NCBI GenBank assembly: GCA_963724285.1
Contig: CAVRUD010000026.1
Span: 1 to 64,000, forward strand
DNA length: 64,000 bases
Direction: 5' to 3'
DNA from: CAVRUD01 sp963724285
GTDB lineage: Bacteria > Chloroflexota > Chloroflexia > Thermomicrobiales > UBA6265
In this document: one piece after another, positions 51,131 through 60,325 of the stretch
How positions within the stretch are numbered: position 1 is the first letter of the stretch
Layout: the number at the start of each line of letters is the position of its first letter
Notes under the pieces: generated by a model
Seen by the model: only the letters and a program-made list of their open reading frames with translations
What the model was told of the DNA's origin: nothing
Database searches by the model: none
Made by a program: the position numbers and the translations under genes

Positions 51131-51166
51131 GGCCAGGTGTCGATTGTCCGTCACAGGATCCGCCTG

Positions 51167-52015
51167 CTACCGCGCGAACAGCGCCTCCGCGTCGCCGAAC
51201 CCAAATCCATGCCCGGTGAGCGAAGCCCAATCGCCCGTGGCGCGAACCTCGTTCGCCACCCGCCGCAGCGTCCCCAAGGTCGCCAGTTGGGCCGCCGGTC
51301 CCATGCTGATCCGGTTCACCCCGGCGGCAAAGACCTCGGCCGCGGGCGCCAACCCGGGCACCACCATCAGGCTGACCGGACCGCCGATCCCGGCGACGAT
51401 CTCGCGCACCGTCCCGAGGTCCGCCGCCCCGGGAACGAACACCAGATCCGCGCCCGCCGCGAGGTAGGCCCGGCCACGCTCGATGGTCAGCGCCACCCGT
51501 TCGGCCAGATCGGCGCCCAGCCCCAGCAGAAAGGTGTCGGTGCGCGCATTGATCACCACCGGCACCCCCTGCCGCTCCGCCGCCGCCCGCGCGGCCGCGA
51601 CGCGCGCCGCCGCCTCATCTACCGGGAACACTCCCCGCACGGAGCGATCCGCCCCATAGACCCGATCTTCCAGGTTGATCCCCACCGCTCCGGCGGCGAT
51701 CACGCCCTCGACGGTCGCCTCGACATCGGCGTGGGTGGGACCATAGCCCGCCTCGACATCGGCCGTCACGGGGATTTCGACCACCCCCGCCATGATCTCG
51801 ATCTCACGCAGCATCGCGTCCCGCCCGATGCGCTCGGCGTCGCCGTACCCCCGGGCATAGGCCACCCCGGCCGAGGTCGACCCGACCGCCGGGTACCCTG
51901 CCACTTCGAGAATCCGGGCGCTCACCGCGTCCCAGGCGTTGGGCAGCACCAGGCCGCCGTCCAGATTGAGGGCGCGAAACGCGGCCGCCTTGGCCCCAAG
52001 GCGATCATCGACCAT
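51167..52015 (-). CDS. Isocitrate lyase / PEP mutase family enzyme
   Basis: A 282-residue TIM-barrel enzyme. It begins MVDDRLGAKAAAFRALNLDG, GLVLPNAWDAVSARILEVAG, with the metal and substrate motifs PVTADVEAGYG (Asp/Glu pair), GAVGINLEDRV, INARTDTFLLGLGADLAERV and GADLVFVPGAADLGTVREIV. The usual isocitrate-lyase active-site Cys motif KKCGH is absent; instead the members closest in layout are PEP mutase-like or 2-methylisocitrate lyase-like proteins and oxaloacetate hydrolases, often annotated as carboxyvinyl-carboxyphosphonate phosphorylmutase-like. The exact reaction is unknown. AAAGGA precedes ATG 52015. It stands alone, with a terminator hairpin downstream. Confidence 0.85.
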   Translation of the reverse strand: MVDDRLGAKAAAFRALNLDGGLVLPNAWDAVSARILEVAGYPAVGSTSAGVAYARGYGDAERIGRDAMLREIEIMAGVVEIPVTADVEAGYGPTHADVEATVEGVIAAGAVGINLEDRVYGADRSVRGVFPVDEAAARVAAARAAAERQGVPVVINARTDTFLLGLGADLAERVALTIERGRAYLAAGADLVFVPGAADLGTVREIVAGIGGPVSLMVVPGLAPAAEVFAAGVNRISMGPAAQLATLGTLRRVANEVRATGDWASLTGHGFGFGDAEALFAR

Positions 52016-52130
52016 CGGGTTGTCCTTTCGGCGTGAATCGAGCGAACGTGTTACCGACGATTGGATGCTGGCTGCAAAACGCGCGGAGTCGCGAGTCGTT
52101 AGCCGGGCGTACATCGCTTGGTACCCCAGG

Positions 52131-52232
52131 TAGGGGCGAGGCATGCCTCGCCCAATCACCGATTGCGGCATGCCTATTCCCACGCCGAGGCACCGTGCCG
52201 GATGGATCTGGCGAGGCATGCCTCGCCCCTAC
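52131..52232. repeat. Family C paired-hairpin repeat
   Basis: The left arm TAGGGGCGAGGCATGCCTCG, CCC and the right arm GGCGAGGCATGCCTCGCCCC, TA are reverse complements. The spacer (about 55 bases) also contains GGCATGCC. Lies between two minus-strand genes. Confidence 0.85.
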
Positions 52233-52266
52233 AGACGCACCGCCGGCAATGCCACCCCAATGCACG

Positions 52267-53853
52267 CTACGCCGCCCGCCGTACCCGCCCCGGCTCAACC
52301 ATCGCCGCCGCCGTGGATGGAGCCAGCGATGCCCACAAATGCATCGCCGCGTATGCCCGCCACGGCCGCCACCGTTCGGCCGCCAGCAGCAACTCCGCCG
52401 GGCTCGCCCGCCGCCCGGTTGGGTCGACCAGGGCCTTCATCAGGCCCACGTCCGCCGCCGGGAAGGCATCGGTCTCGCGCAGGGCGCGCATCGCGATGTA
52501 GTGCGCCGTCCACTTGCCGATCCCCGGCAAGGCCAGCAAATCGGCGACCGCGTCGTCCAGCGGCCGGTTCGGATGGAGCAGCGCCGGATTGGCCAGGATC
52601 TCCGCCGCGAACGATGTCAGCGCTCGCGCCCGCGTGCCGGGCATCAGGCCCATCCCGGCGATATCCGCCCCGGCCAGCCGCTCTGAGCTGGGGAACAGGT
52701 GGGTCAACCCAAGGACCCGGGCGGCAGGGTCCTCGATCTGATCGCCGTAGGCAGACACGATCCGCCCCGCGATCCCCGTCGCCGCCGTGACCGTGATCTG
52801 CTGCCCGAGGATGGCGCGTACCGCCAGCTCAAACCCATCCCAGGCGCCCGGCACACGCAACCCCGGCCGGGCCGCCACCAGCGGCGCCAGGCGAGGATCC
52901 TCCGCCAGATGAGCGCCGATCAATTCCGGGTCGGCCGCCAGGTCGAAGACCCGCCGCACCCGGGCGATGATCCGGGGGAGGGCCTGCAGCCGCGGAAACC
53001 GGACGGTCACCCGCAGCGTCCCCCCGGCGCCCGGACCGCCCGGACCGCCCTGCTCCACCGTCAGCGACCCGAACAGTCCATCCAGCCCGATCGCGCGGGC
53101 GTAGCGGTCGCGGGTAACGACTTCCACCCCTGGCATCGCCCGCGCCGCCAAGAAGTCCAGCACCGCGTTCCAGTCGTACGGCGCTCGGTACGGCAGGCGA
53201 ATCGTGACCGCCGCCGGATCACTCAGGTGGTGCCGCGTCCGGCGTAGGCTCGCGGGCGGGCGGCCAAACAGCCCCCGGAAGGTCTCGTTGAAGCGGCGGA
53301 CGCTGCCAAACCCGGAGGCCAGCGCCACGTCGGTCATCGTCAGGTCGGTCTCGTGGATCAGGTGCTTCGCCAGGTGGACTCGCCGCGTCTGGGCCACCGC
53401 CACCGGCGACGCCCCCAGATGCAGCTCGAACAGCCGGCGCAAGTGCCGCCCGCAGATGCCAAACTGGGCCGCCAGGGCCTCCACCCCGGCCTCATCCAGC
53501 GCGCCGGCCTCAATCAGGGCCAGCGCCCGCGAAACCGTGTCCGATCCGCCCCGCCACGCCGGGTGATCCGGCGATACTTCCGGGCGGCAGCGCAGGCATG
53601 GCCGGTAGCCGGCCGCCTGCGCGGCGGCGGCGGTGCGATAGAAGGTCACGTTCTCCCGCTTCGGCGGCCCGGCCGGGCAGATCGGCCGGCAGTAGATTCC
53701 CGTCGTCCGTACCGCGGTGAAAAACCGGCCATCGAAGCGCACATCTCGGGTCGCGCAGGCTCGGTAGCACGCTTCCGGATCAAGCCGATCGAGCTCGTCG
53801 AGCAGGGCAAGCGGATCGGGATCGGGGAAGGTGAGATGTCCATGTCTGTCCAT
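52267..53853 (-). CDS. Ada-AlkA fusion: alkylation-response regulator and DNA glycosylase
   Basis: A 528-residue multidomain protein. Residues 20-110 form the Ada zinc domain: PEACYRACATRDVRFDGRFF, TAVRTTGIYCRPICPAGPPK, YRPCLRCRPEVSPDHPAW, including the methyl-accepting Cys in IYCRPICP. Next is an AraC-type HTH (VEALAAQFGICGRHLRRLFE, LTMTDVALASGFGSVRRFNE, TFRGLFG). From about residue 220 an AlkA N-terminal domain follows (AVTIRLPYRAPYDWNAVLDF, LAARAMPGVEVVTRDRYARA), then an HhH-GPD glycosylase with LAVRAILGQQITVTAATGIA, LLALPGIGKWTAHYIAMRAL and catalytic Asp in TDAFPAADVGLMKALVD. It senses methyl phosphotriesters and removes alkylated bases. The fusion is known elsewhere, notably in actinobacteria. 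Start ATG 53853. Confidence 0.92.
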   Translation of the reverse strand: MDRHGHLTFPDPDPLALLDELDRLDPEACYRACATRDVRFDGRFFTAVRTTGIYCRPICPAGPPKRENVTFYRTAAAAQAAGYRPCLRCRPEVSPDHPAWRGGSDTVSRALALIEAGALDEAGVEALAAQFGICGRHLRRLFELHLGASPVAVAQTRRVHLAKHLIHETDLTMTDVALASGFGSVRRFNETFRGLFGRPPASLRRTRHHLSDPAAVTIRLPYRAPYDWNAVLDFLAARAMPGVEVVTRDRYARAIGLDGLFGSLTVEQGGPGGPGAGGTLRVTVRFPRLQALPRIIARVRRVFDLAADPELIGAHLAEDPRLAPLVAARPGLRVPGAWDGFELAVRAILGQQITVTAATGIAGRIVSAYGDQIEDPAARVLGLTHLFPSSERLAGADIAGMGLMPGTRARALTSFAAEILANPALLHPNRPLDDAVADLLALPGIGKWTAHYIAMRALRETDAFPAADVGLMKALVDPTGRRASPAELLLAAERWRPWRAYAAMHLWASLAPSTAAAMVEPGRVRRAA

Positions 53854-53920
53854 GCCCGCAGTATCCCAGGCAAACCGGAGAACGTCTCGCGATTTTCGGA
53901 CATGGACGTTGGGAAAAGGC

Positions 53921-53981
53921 CCCCTAACCCCCCGCCCCCTTCCCCCCGCTGCACTAAGGAAGGGCGGGGGAAGGGGGAGGA
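53921..53981. repeat. Family A palindrome
   Basis: CCCCCTAACCCCCCGCCCCC then TTCCCCCCGCTGCACTAAGG, AAGGGCGGGGGAAGGGGGAG. Very close to the 1171-1238 copy. Just upstream of the Ada-AlkA gene and 25 bases from the family C repeat that carries the IS4-type element. Confidence 0.8.
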
Positions 53982-54025
53982 CGTCGCGAATTGGGAACAG
54001 GTTTGTAGGGGCGGACCTCCGTGTC

Positions 54026-55407
54026 ACCTGGGCCAACTAATTCCCGGTAAGCTGGAGGGGCGCGGCGGTTGGCCGCGTGTCCCCGCCCCCGGAGGTGCCC
54101 GCGATGCCGGCGTTGCCCGCCCTGCTCCCCGCCGCCGCCGCGCCCGCTCCCGCCGCCGACCGCCCGGTCCTGGACCGGGTCGAGGCGGTCCTGACCGAGC
54201 TGGCCGCCGGCCTGGAACCGGCGGCGCCCGGCCCGACCGGCCGCGGCCGCCCCCGCATCTTGCCGGCCCTGGCGCTGTGGGGCGGCCTCCTCGTCTGCGT
54301 CCTGCGCGGCTGGACCGACCAGAAGGGCCTCTGGCGGCGGCTGGCCGGCACCGGGCTGTGGCACTTCGCCCCCTTCCCCGTCTCCGACGAGGCGGTCTAC
54401 AAGCGCCTGGCCGAAGCCCGGCCCAGCCCGGTGGCCGGCCTCTTCGCCGACCTGACCGCCCTGCTGGTCGCGCGCCTCGAGCCCCACGCCGACCGCACCC
54501 TCGCGCCCTTCGCCCCCGAGGTCTTCGCCCTCGACCAGACGACGCTCGATCCGGTCGCCCGTCTCCTGCCCGCCCTGCGCGGGATGCCGCCAGGCGACGA
54601 CCGCCTCCTGCCGGGCAAGCTGGCCGGGGTCTTCGACGTCCGCCGCCAGCTCTGGCGCCGCGTCGACTACCTGCCCGACCCGCGCCAGAACGAGAAGCTC
54701 GCCTGCCGCGAGTTGGTCACCGGGCTGCCCCGCCGCAGCCTGCTGCTGTGCGACCTGGGCTACTGCGCCTTCGCGTGGCTCGACGACCTGACCACCGGGG
54801 GCTTCCGGTGGGTCAGCCGCCTGCGCGCCAAGACCAGCTACGAGGTGGCCCACGTCTTCTGCGAGGACGGCGACACCCGCGACGCCCTGGTCTGGCTCGG
54901 CCGGCACCGCGCCGACCGGGCCAAGATCGCCGTCCGCCTGGTCCAATACCGCCGGGGCCCGACGCTGCACCGCTACCTCACCAACGTCCTCTCGCCTCGG
55001 CGCCTGCCCCTGGCCGAGATCCCCCGCCTCTATGCCCGCCGCTGGGACATCGAGATGGCCGTCAACACCGCCAAAACCGACCTCCACCTGCACCTGCTGT
55101 GGTCGAGCAAGCCGGCGGTCATCCTGCACCAGGTCTGGGCGGTGCTCACGATTGCCCAGCTGCTGCAAGCGCTGCGGGTGCTGGTGGCGGCCGAGGCCCG
55201 GGTCGACCCGTTCGACGTGTCGCCGCCGCTGCTGGCGAAGTACCTGCCCCAGTACGCGGCGCGGGGCCATGGCGATCCCGTCGCCGCCTTCGCCGCCGAC
55301 GGCCGGCGGCTGGGGTTCATCCGGCCCTCGCGCCGGGTCCGTACCCCCCGCCACGCCCGCCGCAAGCGCGACCGCCGCACCCCAGATCCGATTTAGTTGG
55401 TCCACGT
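54026..55407 (+). mobile_element. Intact IS4-type insertion sequence
   Basis: A 1382-bp element. Terminal inverted repeats of 15 bases: ACCTGGGCCAACTAA (54026-54040) and TTAGTTGGTCCACGT (55393-55407), 13 of 15 matching. A perfect 12-bp target duplication GACCTCCGTGTC lies at 54014-54025 and 55408-55419. One complete transposase gene. The target is the loop region of a family C hairpin. Confidence 0.92.
54104..55396 (+). CDS. IS4-family DDE transposase
   Basis: A 430-residue transposase. ATG 54104 is chosen because GGAGGTG lies 6 bases upstream (GTG at 54077 is an alternative). An N-terminal helix pair precedes RPRILPALALWGGLLVCVLR and SDEAVYKRLAEARPS. First catalytic Asp in PEVFALDQTTLDPVARLLPA, second in SLLLCDLGYCAFAWLDDLTT, and the Glu in the Y-(2)-R-(3)-E-(6)-K signature, RLYARRWDIEMAVNTAKTDL, which is diagnostic of the IS4 family. 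The beta-rich insertion domain lies between the second Asp and Glu (FRWVSRLRAKTSYEVAHVFC). It ends with a basic tail (RRVRTPRHARRKRDRRTPDP). No frameshift, so likely functional. A diverged deleted relative lies at 59213-60325. Confidence 0.92.
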   Translation: MPALPALLPAAAAPAPAADRPVLDRVEAVLTELAAGLEPAAPGPTGRGRPRILPALALWGGLLVCVLRGWTDQKGLWRRLAGTGLWHFAPFPVSDEAVYKRLAEARPSPVAGLFADLTALLVARLEPHADRTLAPFAPEVFALDQTTLDPVARLLPALRGMPPGDDRLLPGKLAGVFDVRRQLWRRVDYLPDPRQNEKLACRELVTGLPRRSLLLCDLGYCAFAWLDDLTTGGFRWVSRLRAKTSYEVAHVFCEDGDTRDALVWLGRHRADRAKIAVRLVQYRRGPTLHRYLTNVLSPRRLPLAEIPRLYARRWDIEMAVNTAKTDLHLHLLWSSKPAVILHQVWAVLTIAQLLQALRVLVAAEARVDPFDVSPPLLAKYLPQYAARGHGDPVAAFAADGRRLGFIRPSRRVRTPRHARRKRDRRTPDPI

Positions 55408-55565
55408 GACCTCCGTGTCCGCCCGGTCCCCAATTGACCAATTCCCGATTGGGAACGCTGTTCCCGGCCCGGGACGACGCGGTTGGTTACAGGGCGGACA
55501 CGGAGGTCCGCCCCTACGACGGAAACGCCATGCTGTCATCGTCCCGCTGAACGCTGGACGCGTCG

Positions 55566-55631
55566 TCTCCCCCTTCCCCCTGCCGCGCTAGGGAGGAGCG
55601 GGGGAAGGGGGATGGGGGGTAGGGGGTTCTT
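55566..55631. repeat. Family A palindrome
   Basis: TCTCCCCCTTCCCCCTGCCG, GCTAGGGAGGAGCGGGGGAA, GGGGGATGGGGGGTAGGGGG. It ends at the stop codon of the minus-strand glycosyltransferase and may act as its terminator. Confidence 0.7.
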
Positions 55632-55636
55632 TCCGT

Positions 55637-57874
55637 CTAATCCCCGCCCAGGTCCGTACTCGGCACGAGTTGCGGTTGAGGCACCGAGTGACGGCGCCTC
55701 CGACGCAGCAGTTTCGGCCACCCTGGCCGCGGCCAGGAAAGACCGGTGAAGGTGTCCTGGGCGCTGGCCCGCAGCCCGACGAATGCGACCAGCGCGTACC
55801 CCAGCATCACCGCCGTGCTCGACAGGAAGAGCGCCTCGATCACCCGGCCAGCGGTAAAGTCCCAGGCCGCCGCCATCACGCAGTAGCCCATCAGCAGCCA
55901 CTCGGAGAGCACCGCCCAGCGGGGCGCGGCCGTCCGGCCCCCGACCTTCGGCGTGCGCCCGAACGGGATCTTCTTGCCGGTGATGCCCTGCTGGATCGAC
56001 TTCGCCACTCCCGCCAGATTGATCGGCAGCAGGAGGATATTGAAGGCGTAGACCCGCAGGATATCGCCCGCCCGGTACCCGGCCTGGAGCAGATCGCGCC
56101 AGCAGAGCAGGAAGTACGGGATGGCAGTCAGGGGCAGCCAGGCGTTGCTCAGGCCCGCCTCCACCGGCAGGAAGAGCAGCAGGAACAGGCCGATCGACGA
56201 GCCGCAGATCGAGCCCAGGTAGTGGGCCCGGACCACGATCTCCAGCGACCATCGCCAGCGATTGGGCCGCGTCCGGGCCGACCTGGCCGACCTGGCGTAG
56301 CGCCACAGCTTCGGCAACACCAGGAGACCACCGTTCGCCCAGCGCCGCCGCTGGATCAGCAGCGACCCAAAATCGGGCGGCGTGGCGCTGTAGGCCAACC
56401 GTTCCGGGTAGTTCACCAGCCGCCAGCCGCAGGTGACCAGATCGACGGTCGACTCCGTGTCCTCGATCACCGTCCGGTCCTGGATGTACTTCGGCACCCG
56501 GAAGCCGCGCTCCGTTTCGTCGGTGCGGATCTCGTCCAGCGCCGCCTTACGCAACAGCGCGTTCGCCCCGACCCAGAAGGTCGCGTTGCACCACGTGAAC
56601 CCCTGGTGGACCACGTACTGCACGTCGGTCGTCGCCCCCGCGATCCGCTCCAGTACGCCGGGCGGGTTCGGGATCGCGCTATACGGGGTCTGGGCGACGG
56701 CAATCCGCTCGTTCCCCGGCGCCTCCATCAGGCCGACGAGGCGGCGGGCGTAATCCGGTGAGAGGAGGCTATCGGCGTCGAGGGTGAGCACGTAGGCGGC
56801 GTCCGGGATCACCACGCTGCCGCTGCCCCATTCGTCCGGCCCAACGAACTCGAGGTAGAGCGCGCCGTCGCGCTCGACCTCCTGCACCCGCCTGCCGACA
56901 ACCCCGAGGTAGGCGTTGAGGTTGGCCGCCTTGTTCGGCTCCCAGGAGAGGTTGGCGTAACGCTTCCGCTCAAAGCAGGTGATCTCGACCTGGAACAGAT
57001 CCGCCAGCCGCCGGAAGTCCCGATCGAGATCCATAAACGTCACCGGGCGTCCGGGCGGGGTATCGAGCAGCCGCCGCACCGTCTGGGCCAGCAGCGAGCG
57101 GGCGCCGTCAAATGTCAGCGCAACGAAGAGGTCGTCGGTGTGGTCGGTCCGGTCGTTCATGGCCGCCTGCGCCGCCAGCCAGGCATCGGCCTCTGCCAGG
57201 GCGACGAACAGGGCATCGCTCTCCCGCACCGGGTCGAACCCGCCGCGCTTCACCCGCCCCAGAAAGTCGTCGTAGGCGGCGCGGGCCCGGCCCGCCGGCT
57301 CCGCCAGCAGGGCCATGATCGCGGCCGGGGACTGCCGCGCCGCCGCCAGCAGGGCCATATTCTCCAGTTCATTGGGATGCGGAGGATCATCGAGCAGGAG
57401 GACCACCCGGCGATTCGGATAATCCTGCAAGGCCGCAGAGAGGAGCGTCTGCCGGATCGTCCGGGAATCCTCACGAAACGACGGTACCAGCACCACGACC
57501 GGCGGGGCAGGACGCCCCGCGGTGGCTTGAACCAGCTCGTCGTAAGCAGTTGGCCGGTGGCGGCGCAGGCGAAGGTAGTAACCCAGCCGGGAAATTTGGT
57601 AGACCACATTGCCGTAGCCGAGGATCAGGACGATACCGGAGAAGAGCGCCAGGCGGCCCGCCTCGATCCAGGAACGGTCTTCCCAGAGACCGATCCCCGT
57701 TTCGATCATGTCCCCCGCGAACAGGACGCTGGCCACGACCGTGGCCAGCAGCATGCACAGGGTCAGACCGGCCTCAAACCGGGGCCGGGGCGTCGTTCGC
57801 CCGTGCTCCCACGGGGCCGAGGAGCCTGGTTCGGCGCGGCGGAATCCCGCCGGCCGATTGACGCGATTCAACAT
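55637..57874 (-). CDS. Large membrane glycosyltransferase, family GT2
   Basis: A 745-residue membrane enzyme. The N-terminal membrane part (AGLTLCMLLATVVASVLFAG; ALFSGIVLILGYGNVVYQIS) precedes a GT-A catalytic domain: VVVLVPSFREDSRTIRQTLL, NRRVVLLLDDPPHPNELENM (first Asp), VLTLDADSLLSPDYARRLVG (DxD), FTWCNATFWVGANALLRKAA, VIEDTESTVDLVTCGWRLVN (TED-like catalytic base), and QRRRWANGGLLVLPKLWRYA (Q/RxxRW). Then come four or more C-terminal TM helices. This pattern is typical of processive polysaccharide synthases such as cellulose synthase-like and beta-glucan synthases. A long 150-residue insertion (about 180-330) with acidic helices is unusual. Product unknown. ATG 57874; the gene is isolated and may make an exopolysaccharide. 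Confidence 0.85.
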   Translation of the reverse strand: MLNRVNRPAGFRRAEPGSSAPWEHGRTTPRPRFEAGLTLCMLLATVVASVLFAGDMIETGIGLWEDRSWIEAGRLALFSGIVLILGYGNVVYQISRLGYYLRLRRHRPTAYDELVQATAGRPAPPVVVLVPSFREDSRTIRQTLLSAALQDYPNRRVVLLLDDPPHPNELENMALLAAARQSPAAIMALLAEPAGRARAAYDDFLGRVKRGGFDPVRESDALFVALAEADAWLAAQAAMNDRTDHTDDLFVALTFDGARSLLAQTVRRLLDTPPGRPVTFMDLDRDFRRLADLFQVEITCFERKRYANLSWEPNKAANLNAYLGVVGRRVQEVERDGALYLEFVGPDEWGSGSVVIPDAAYVLTLDADSLLSPDYARRLVGLMEAPGNERIAVAQTPYSAIPNPPGVLERIAGATTDVQYVVHQGFTWCNATFWVGANALLRKAALDEIRTDETERGFRVPKYIQDRTVIEDTESTVDLVTCGWRLVNYPERLAYSATPPDFGSLLIQRRRWANGGLLVLPKLWRYARSARSARTRPNRWRWSLEIVVRAHYLGSICGSSIGLFLLLFLPVEAGLSNAWLPLTAIPYFLLCWRDLLQAGYRAGDILRVYAFNILLLPINLAGVAKSIQQGITGKKIPFGRTPKVGGRTAAPRWAVLSEWLLMGYCVMAAAWDFTAGRVIEALFLSSTAVMLGYALVAFVGLRASAQDTFTGLSWPRPGWPKLLRRRRRHSVPQPQLVPSTDLGGD

Positions 57875-58119
57875 CGCGGGGGTTTTCGTCCTTTAGGCAT
57901 GACCCGCATCCGCACTGACGATAGTCATGCCGTCACGATCGCGGGTTGGAGAAACGTCGCGGTGCTCCCTATTCTCAGCAAACGACCGAGAATTTCTTCC
58001 CTATTCGATTTCAATCTACAGGAAGTCACGCAAACGTCAAGCGATTGACCTTAACGTCGAGGTACTGACGAATCCCGCGCTTACGGGTATCGGTGCCACA
58101 ATCCTCCTTCTTAGTTTGC

Positions 58120-58911
58120 CTAGTCAAGCACCGCGTCGATCGACGCTCGCACAAAATCGAGCACCACCGGCAGTGTCAGGGCCGGATCGTCGGCCACGGG
58201 TTCGCCCAGAGCGACGGCCCGTCGCCAGCCGATCGCCTTCGCGATCAGGGGCGCGTAGTCCGGCAGCGCACCCTCCGCCCAGGCCGCTGCTTCCAGCTTC
58301 CCGAGATTCCTGCCTGTCTGCGCCAGGGCCCGCGCCCGGCACATCGTCAGGACCATGTACCCCTGGTACCCGATCTCGTCGAGGTAGGGCGCCTCGGTGA
58401 TCCATGTCCGCCACCCTTCCATCAGTTCGCGCAGGGCCGCCCGCATCCGCCCCGCCGGGATCGGCCCCACCAGGGTATCGGGGTCTGGGCCCCAGATCGT
58501 CACCCCGCGATCGCGAAGAAGGGCCAGGTTGAACAGCCAGTCGATCCCCGCCGTCGTCAGGTGGAAGGGCTCCCCCGGGCTGATCCTGCCCATCGGGCGG
58601 CCGGGCTCGAACGCCCGCAGCGTCGCCACCGAGAGGTACCCGACCTCGATCCGCTCAGTCCAGACCGGGTGCGTAGCCACAATCTCGGCGTGCATCCGCG
58701 CAATCCGCGCCCCGTCCGCCTCGTCCAGGTCGTCGGTCAGCGCCGCCACAAAGTCGATATCGCTAATCCCCGGCTCGTACGCCCCGGTCACGATCGACCC
58801 GAAGACGGACAACCCAACCAGCTTTGGCCCCAGCGTCTCCCGGAGCGCCTCCAGCACCACCGGGAAGAGATCGTTGGCATCTGAATAGGGAGTCATTGGC
58901 GTACCGTCCAT
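58120..58911 (-). CDS. Nucleotidyltransferase, AadA/DUF4111-like
   Basis: A 263-residue protein. The N-terminal polymerase-beta-type motif is GLSVFGSIVTGAYEPGISDI, DFVAALTDDLDEADGARIAR (GS...DxD), followed by a DUF4111-like C-terminal helical domain (YQGYMVLTMCRARALAQTGR, LGKLEAAAWAEGALPDYAPL). This arrangement matches aminoglycoside 3''-adenylyltransferases (AadA, streptomycin/spectinomycin). Identity to known resistance enzymes cannot be measured here, and many distant homologues in soil bacteria do not confer resistance. Start ATG 58911 or 58896. A single gene between the glycosyltransferase and repeats. Confidence 0.8.
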   Translation of the reverse strand: MDGTPMTPYSDANDLFPVVLEALRETLGPKLVGLSVFGSIVTGAYEPGISDIDFVAALTDDLDEADGARIARMHAEIVATHPVWTERIEVGYLSVATLRAFEPGRPMGRISPGEPFHLTTAGIDWLFNLALLRDRGVTIWGPDPDTLVGPIPAGRMRAALRELMEGWRTWITEAPYLDEIGYQGYMVLTMCRARALAQTGRNLGKLEAAAWAEGALPDYAPLIAKAIGWRRAVALGEPVADDPALTLPVVLDFVRASIDAVLD

Positions 58912-58968
58912 GAAGCAATCGTAGGTCGTGTTTACAAAGACCGGGTCGCCAACGGAATCGGCCCATTT

Positions 58969-59021
58969 TCAGCCCTGGAAGGGCTCCGTTGAGCTTAGCC
59001 CGGGGTTGATGAACGCTGCGA
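58969..59021. repeat. Family D repeat (copy 2)
   Basis: TCAGCCCTGGAAGGGCTCCG followed by TTGAGCTTAGCCCGGGGTTG and ATGAA. See copy 1 at 16286. The remainder of 58912-59192 holds no gene. Confidence 0.65.
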
Positions 59022-59212
59022 AAAGGATTAGGTGCCTTCAGAAGCATCGGTGGACATGGGCGACGCCGCGCCTCCCGCCGCCCGGGGAGACGCCGTTCCC
59101 CGTCCCGTTACGCAACCTCCATCAACCCTGGGATTCCCCTCGGGCCGCGATGTGGCCCGAGGGGTACGCCTCACGGTTTTGCGCCCGTCGTCGTAGGGGA
59201 GGGTCCCGTGCC

Positions 59213-60325
59213 ATTTGTTCCGACTAATTCATGGTAAGCCCGTGGCGGGGGCGGGCGGGGCGGGGGCCGCAGTCTTTGCGGGCGTAGCGCGGGGTGCGGC
59301 GGAGGACCAGGTCGGGGGGCGGCGGGCGGATGGCGGTCGGCGGGGTCGCCGGGGCGGCGATCCGGGTTCGGCGCGACGGCCGGAGGAAGCCGAGGCGCTG
59401 TCCGTCGGCGACGAAGCCGGCGATCGGGTCGGCGAGGCCGCGGCGGGCGTATTGGGGAAGGTAGCGGACCAGCAGGGGCAGCGAGACGTCGAAGACGGGG
59501 ACCCCGGCCGTGGCCGCCACCAGGACGCGCAGCCCCTGGAGGAGGTGGGCGATGAGCAGGACCGCCCAGACCTGGGCCAGGACCGCCCCCGCCTTGGCCG
59601 CCCCCAGCAGGTGCAGCCCGAGGTCGGTCTTGACCAGGTTGACGGCCATCCCGATGTCCCAGCGGCGGGCGTCGAGGCGGGCGATCTCGTCGAGGGGGAG
59701 CCGGTGCGGATCGCGGACGGTGGTGAGGTACCGGTGCAGCGTCGCGCCGCGGCGGAACTGGACCAGGCGCACGGCGTGCTTGGCCCGGTCGGCGCGGTGC
59801 TTCCCGAGCCAGGCCGGGGCGTCGAGAGGGCGACCACCTCGGCGGCGAAGGGGGCGAGGGCGCGGTCCGCGTGGGCGTCGAGGCGGGCGGTCAGCAGGGC
59901 GGTGGCGTCGGCGACGAGGCGCGCCATCGCCGCCGGGCCGTCCTGCGCCAGCCGCTTGGAGACCGCGTCGTCGGAGACCGGGACCGCCGGGAAGTCCCAG
60001 AGCCCCGTGGCGCTCAGCAGCCGCCACACGTCGAGTTGGCTGGTGGCGCGGCGCAGGACCCAGACCGCCAGCCCCGCCCACAGCAGCGCCGCCGGCAGGA
60101 TCGGCGGGCGGCCCCGGTTGCGCCCGGCGGCGCCGGCGGCGGGCTCCAGCCCCGCGATCAGCTCGGCGAGCAGCCCCTCGACGCGATCGACGACGGCCGG
60201 GTCGGGGGCAAGACGGTCGGGACGGGCGGCGCGGCGGCGGGCATCGGCGGGGACCTCCGGCGGCGGGACAGACCTGGCCTCCACACCACGCCCGCGCAGC
60301 TTACGCCGAATCAGTCGGAACAGAT
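59213..60325 (-). mobile_element. IS4-type insertion sequence, internally deleted
   Basis: A 1113-bp element. Terminal repeats ATTTGTTCCGACTAA (59213-59227) and TCAGTCGGAACAGAT (60311-60325), 13 of 15 matching. Direct target duplication GGTCCCGTGCC (11 bp) at 59202-59212 and 60326-60336. It is related to but diverged from the intact element at 54026, about 270 bp shorter, and inserted in the opposite orientation. Confidence 0.88.
59229..60284 (-). pseudogene. IS4-family transposase, deleted and mutated
   Basis: The N-terminal part reads VDRVEGLLAELIAGLEPAAG, LPAALLWAGLAVWVLRRATS, PAVPVSDDAVSKRLAQ and APFAAEVVAL. It then jumps by deletion plus frameshift (about 59825) to WLGKHRADRAKHAVRLVQFR and RGATLHRYLTTVRDPHRLPL. 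About 120 codons are gone, removing both catalytic Asp positions that the intact copy has in ALDQTTLD and LLLCDLGY. The YREK signature is also damaged: LDARRWDIGMAVNLVK (Tyr to Asp, Glu to Gly). It cannot be active itself, but its ends could still be mobilised in trans by the other copy. Confidence 0.85.

Larger units (their letters stand above)
54005..55517. repeat. Family C repeat interrupted by the IS4-type element
   Basis: The left arm is GTAGGGGCG plus GACCTCCGTGTC (54005-54025), split by the insertion; it resumes at 55408 with the duplicated GACCTCCGTGTC and CGCCC. The right arm is 55492-55517. Removing the element and one duplicate gives a 26-base arm that is the exact reverse complement of the right arm. 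Confidence 0.9.

Noticed and set aside
58120..58911. Acquired streptomycin-resistance gene
   Set aside because: The AadA-like fold is clear, but there is no integron or transposon context touching the gene, and codon usage looks native; such chromosomal homologues are common.
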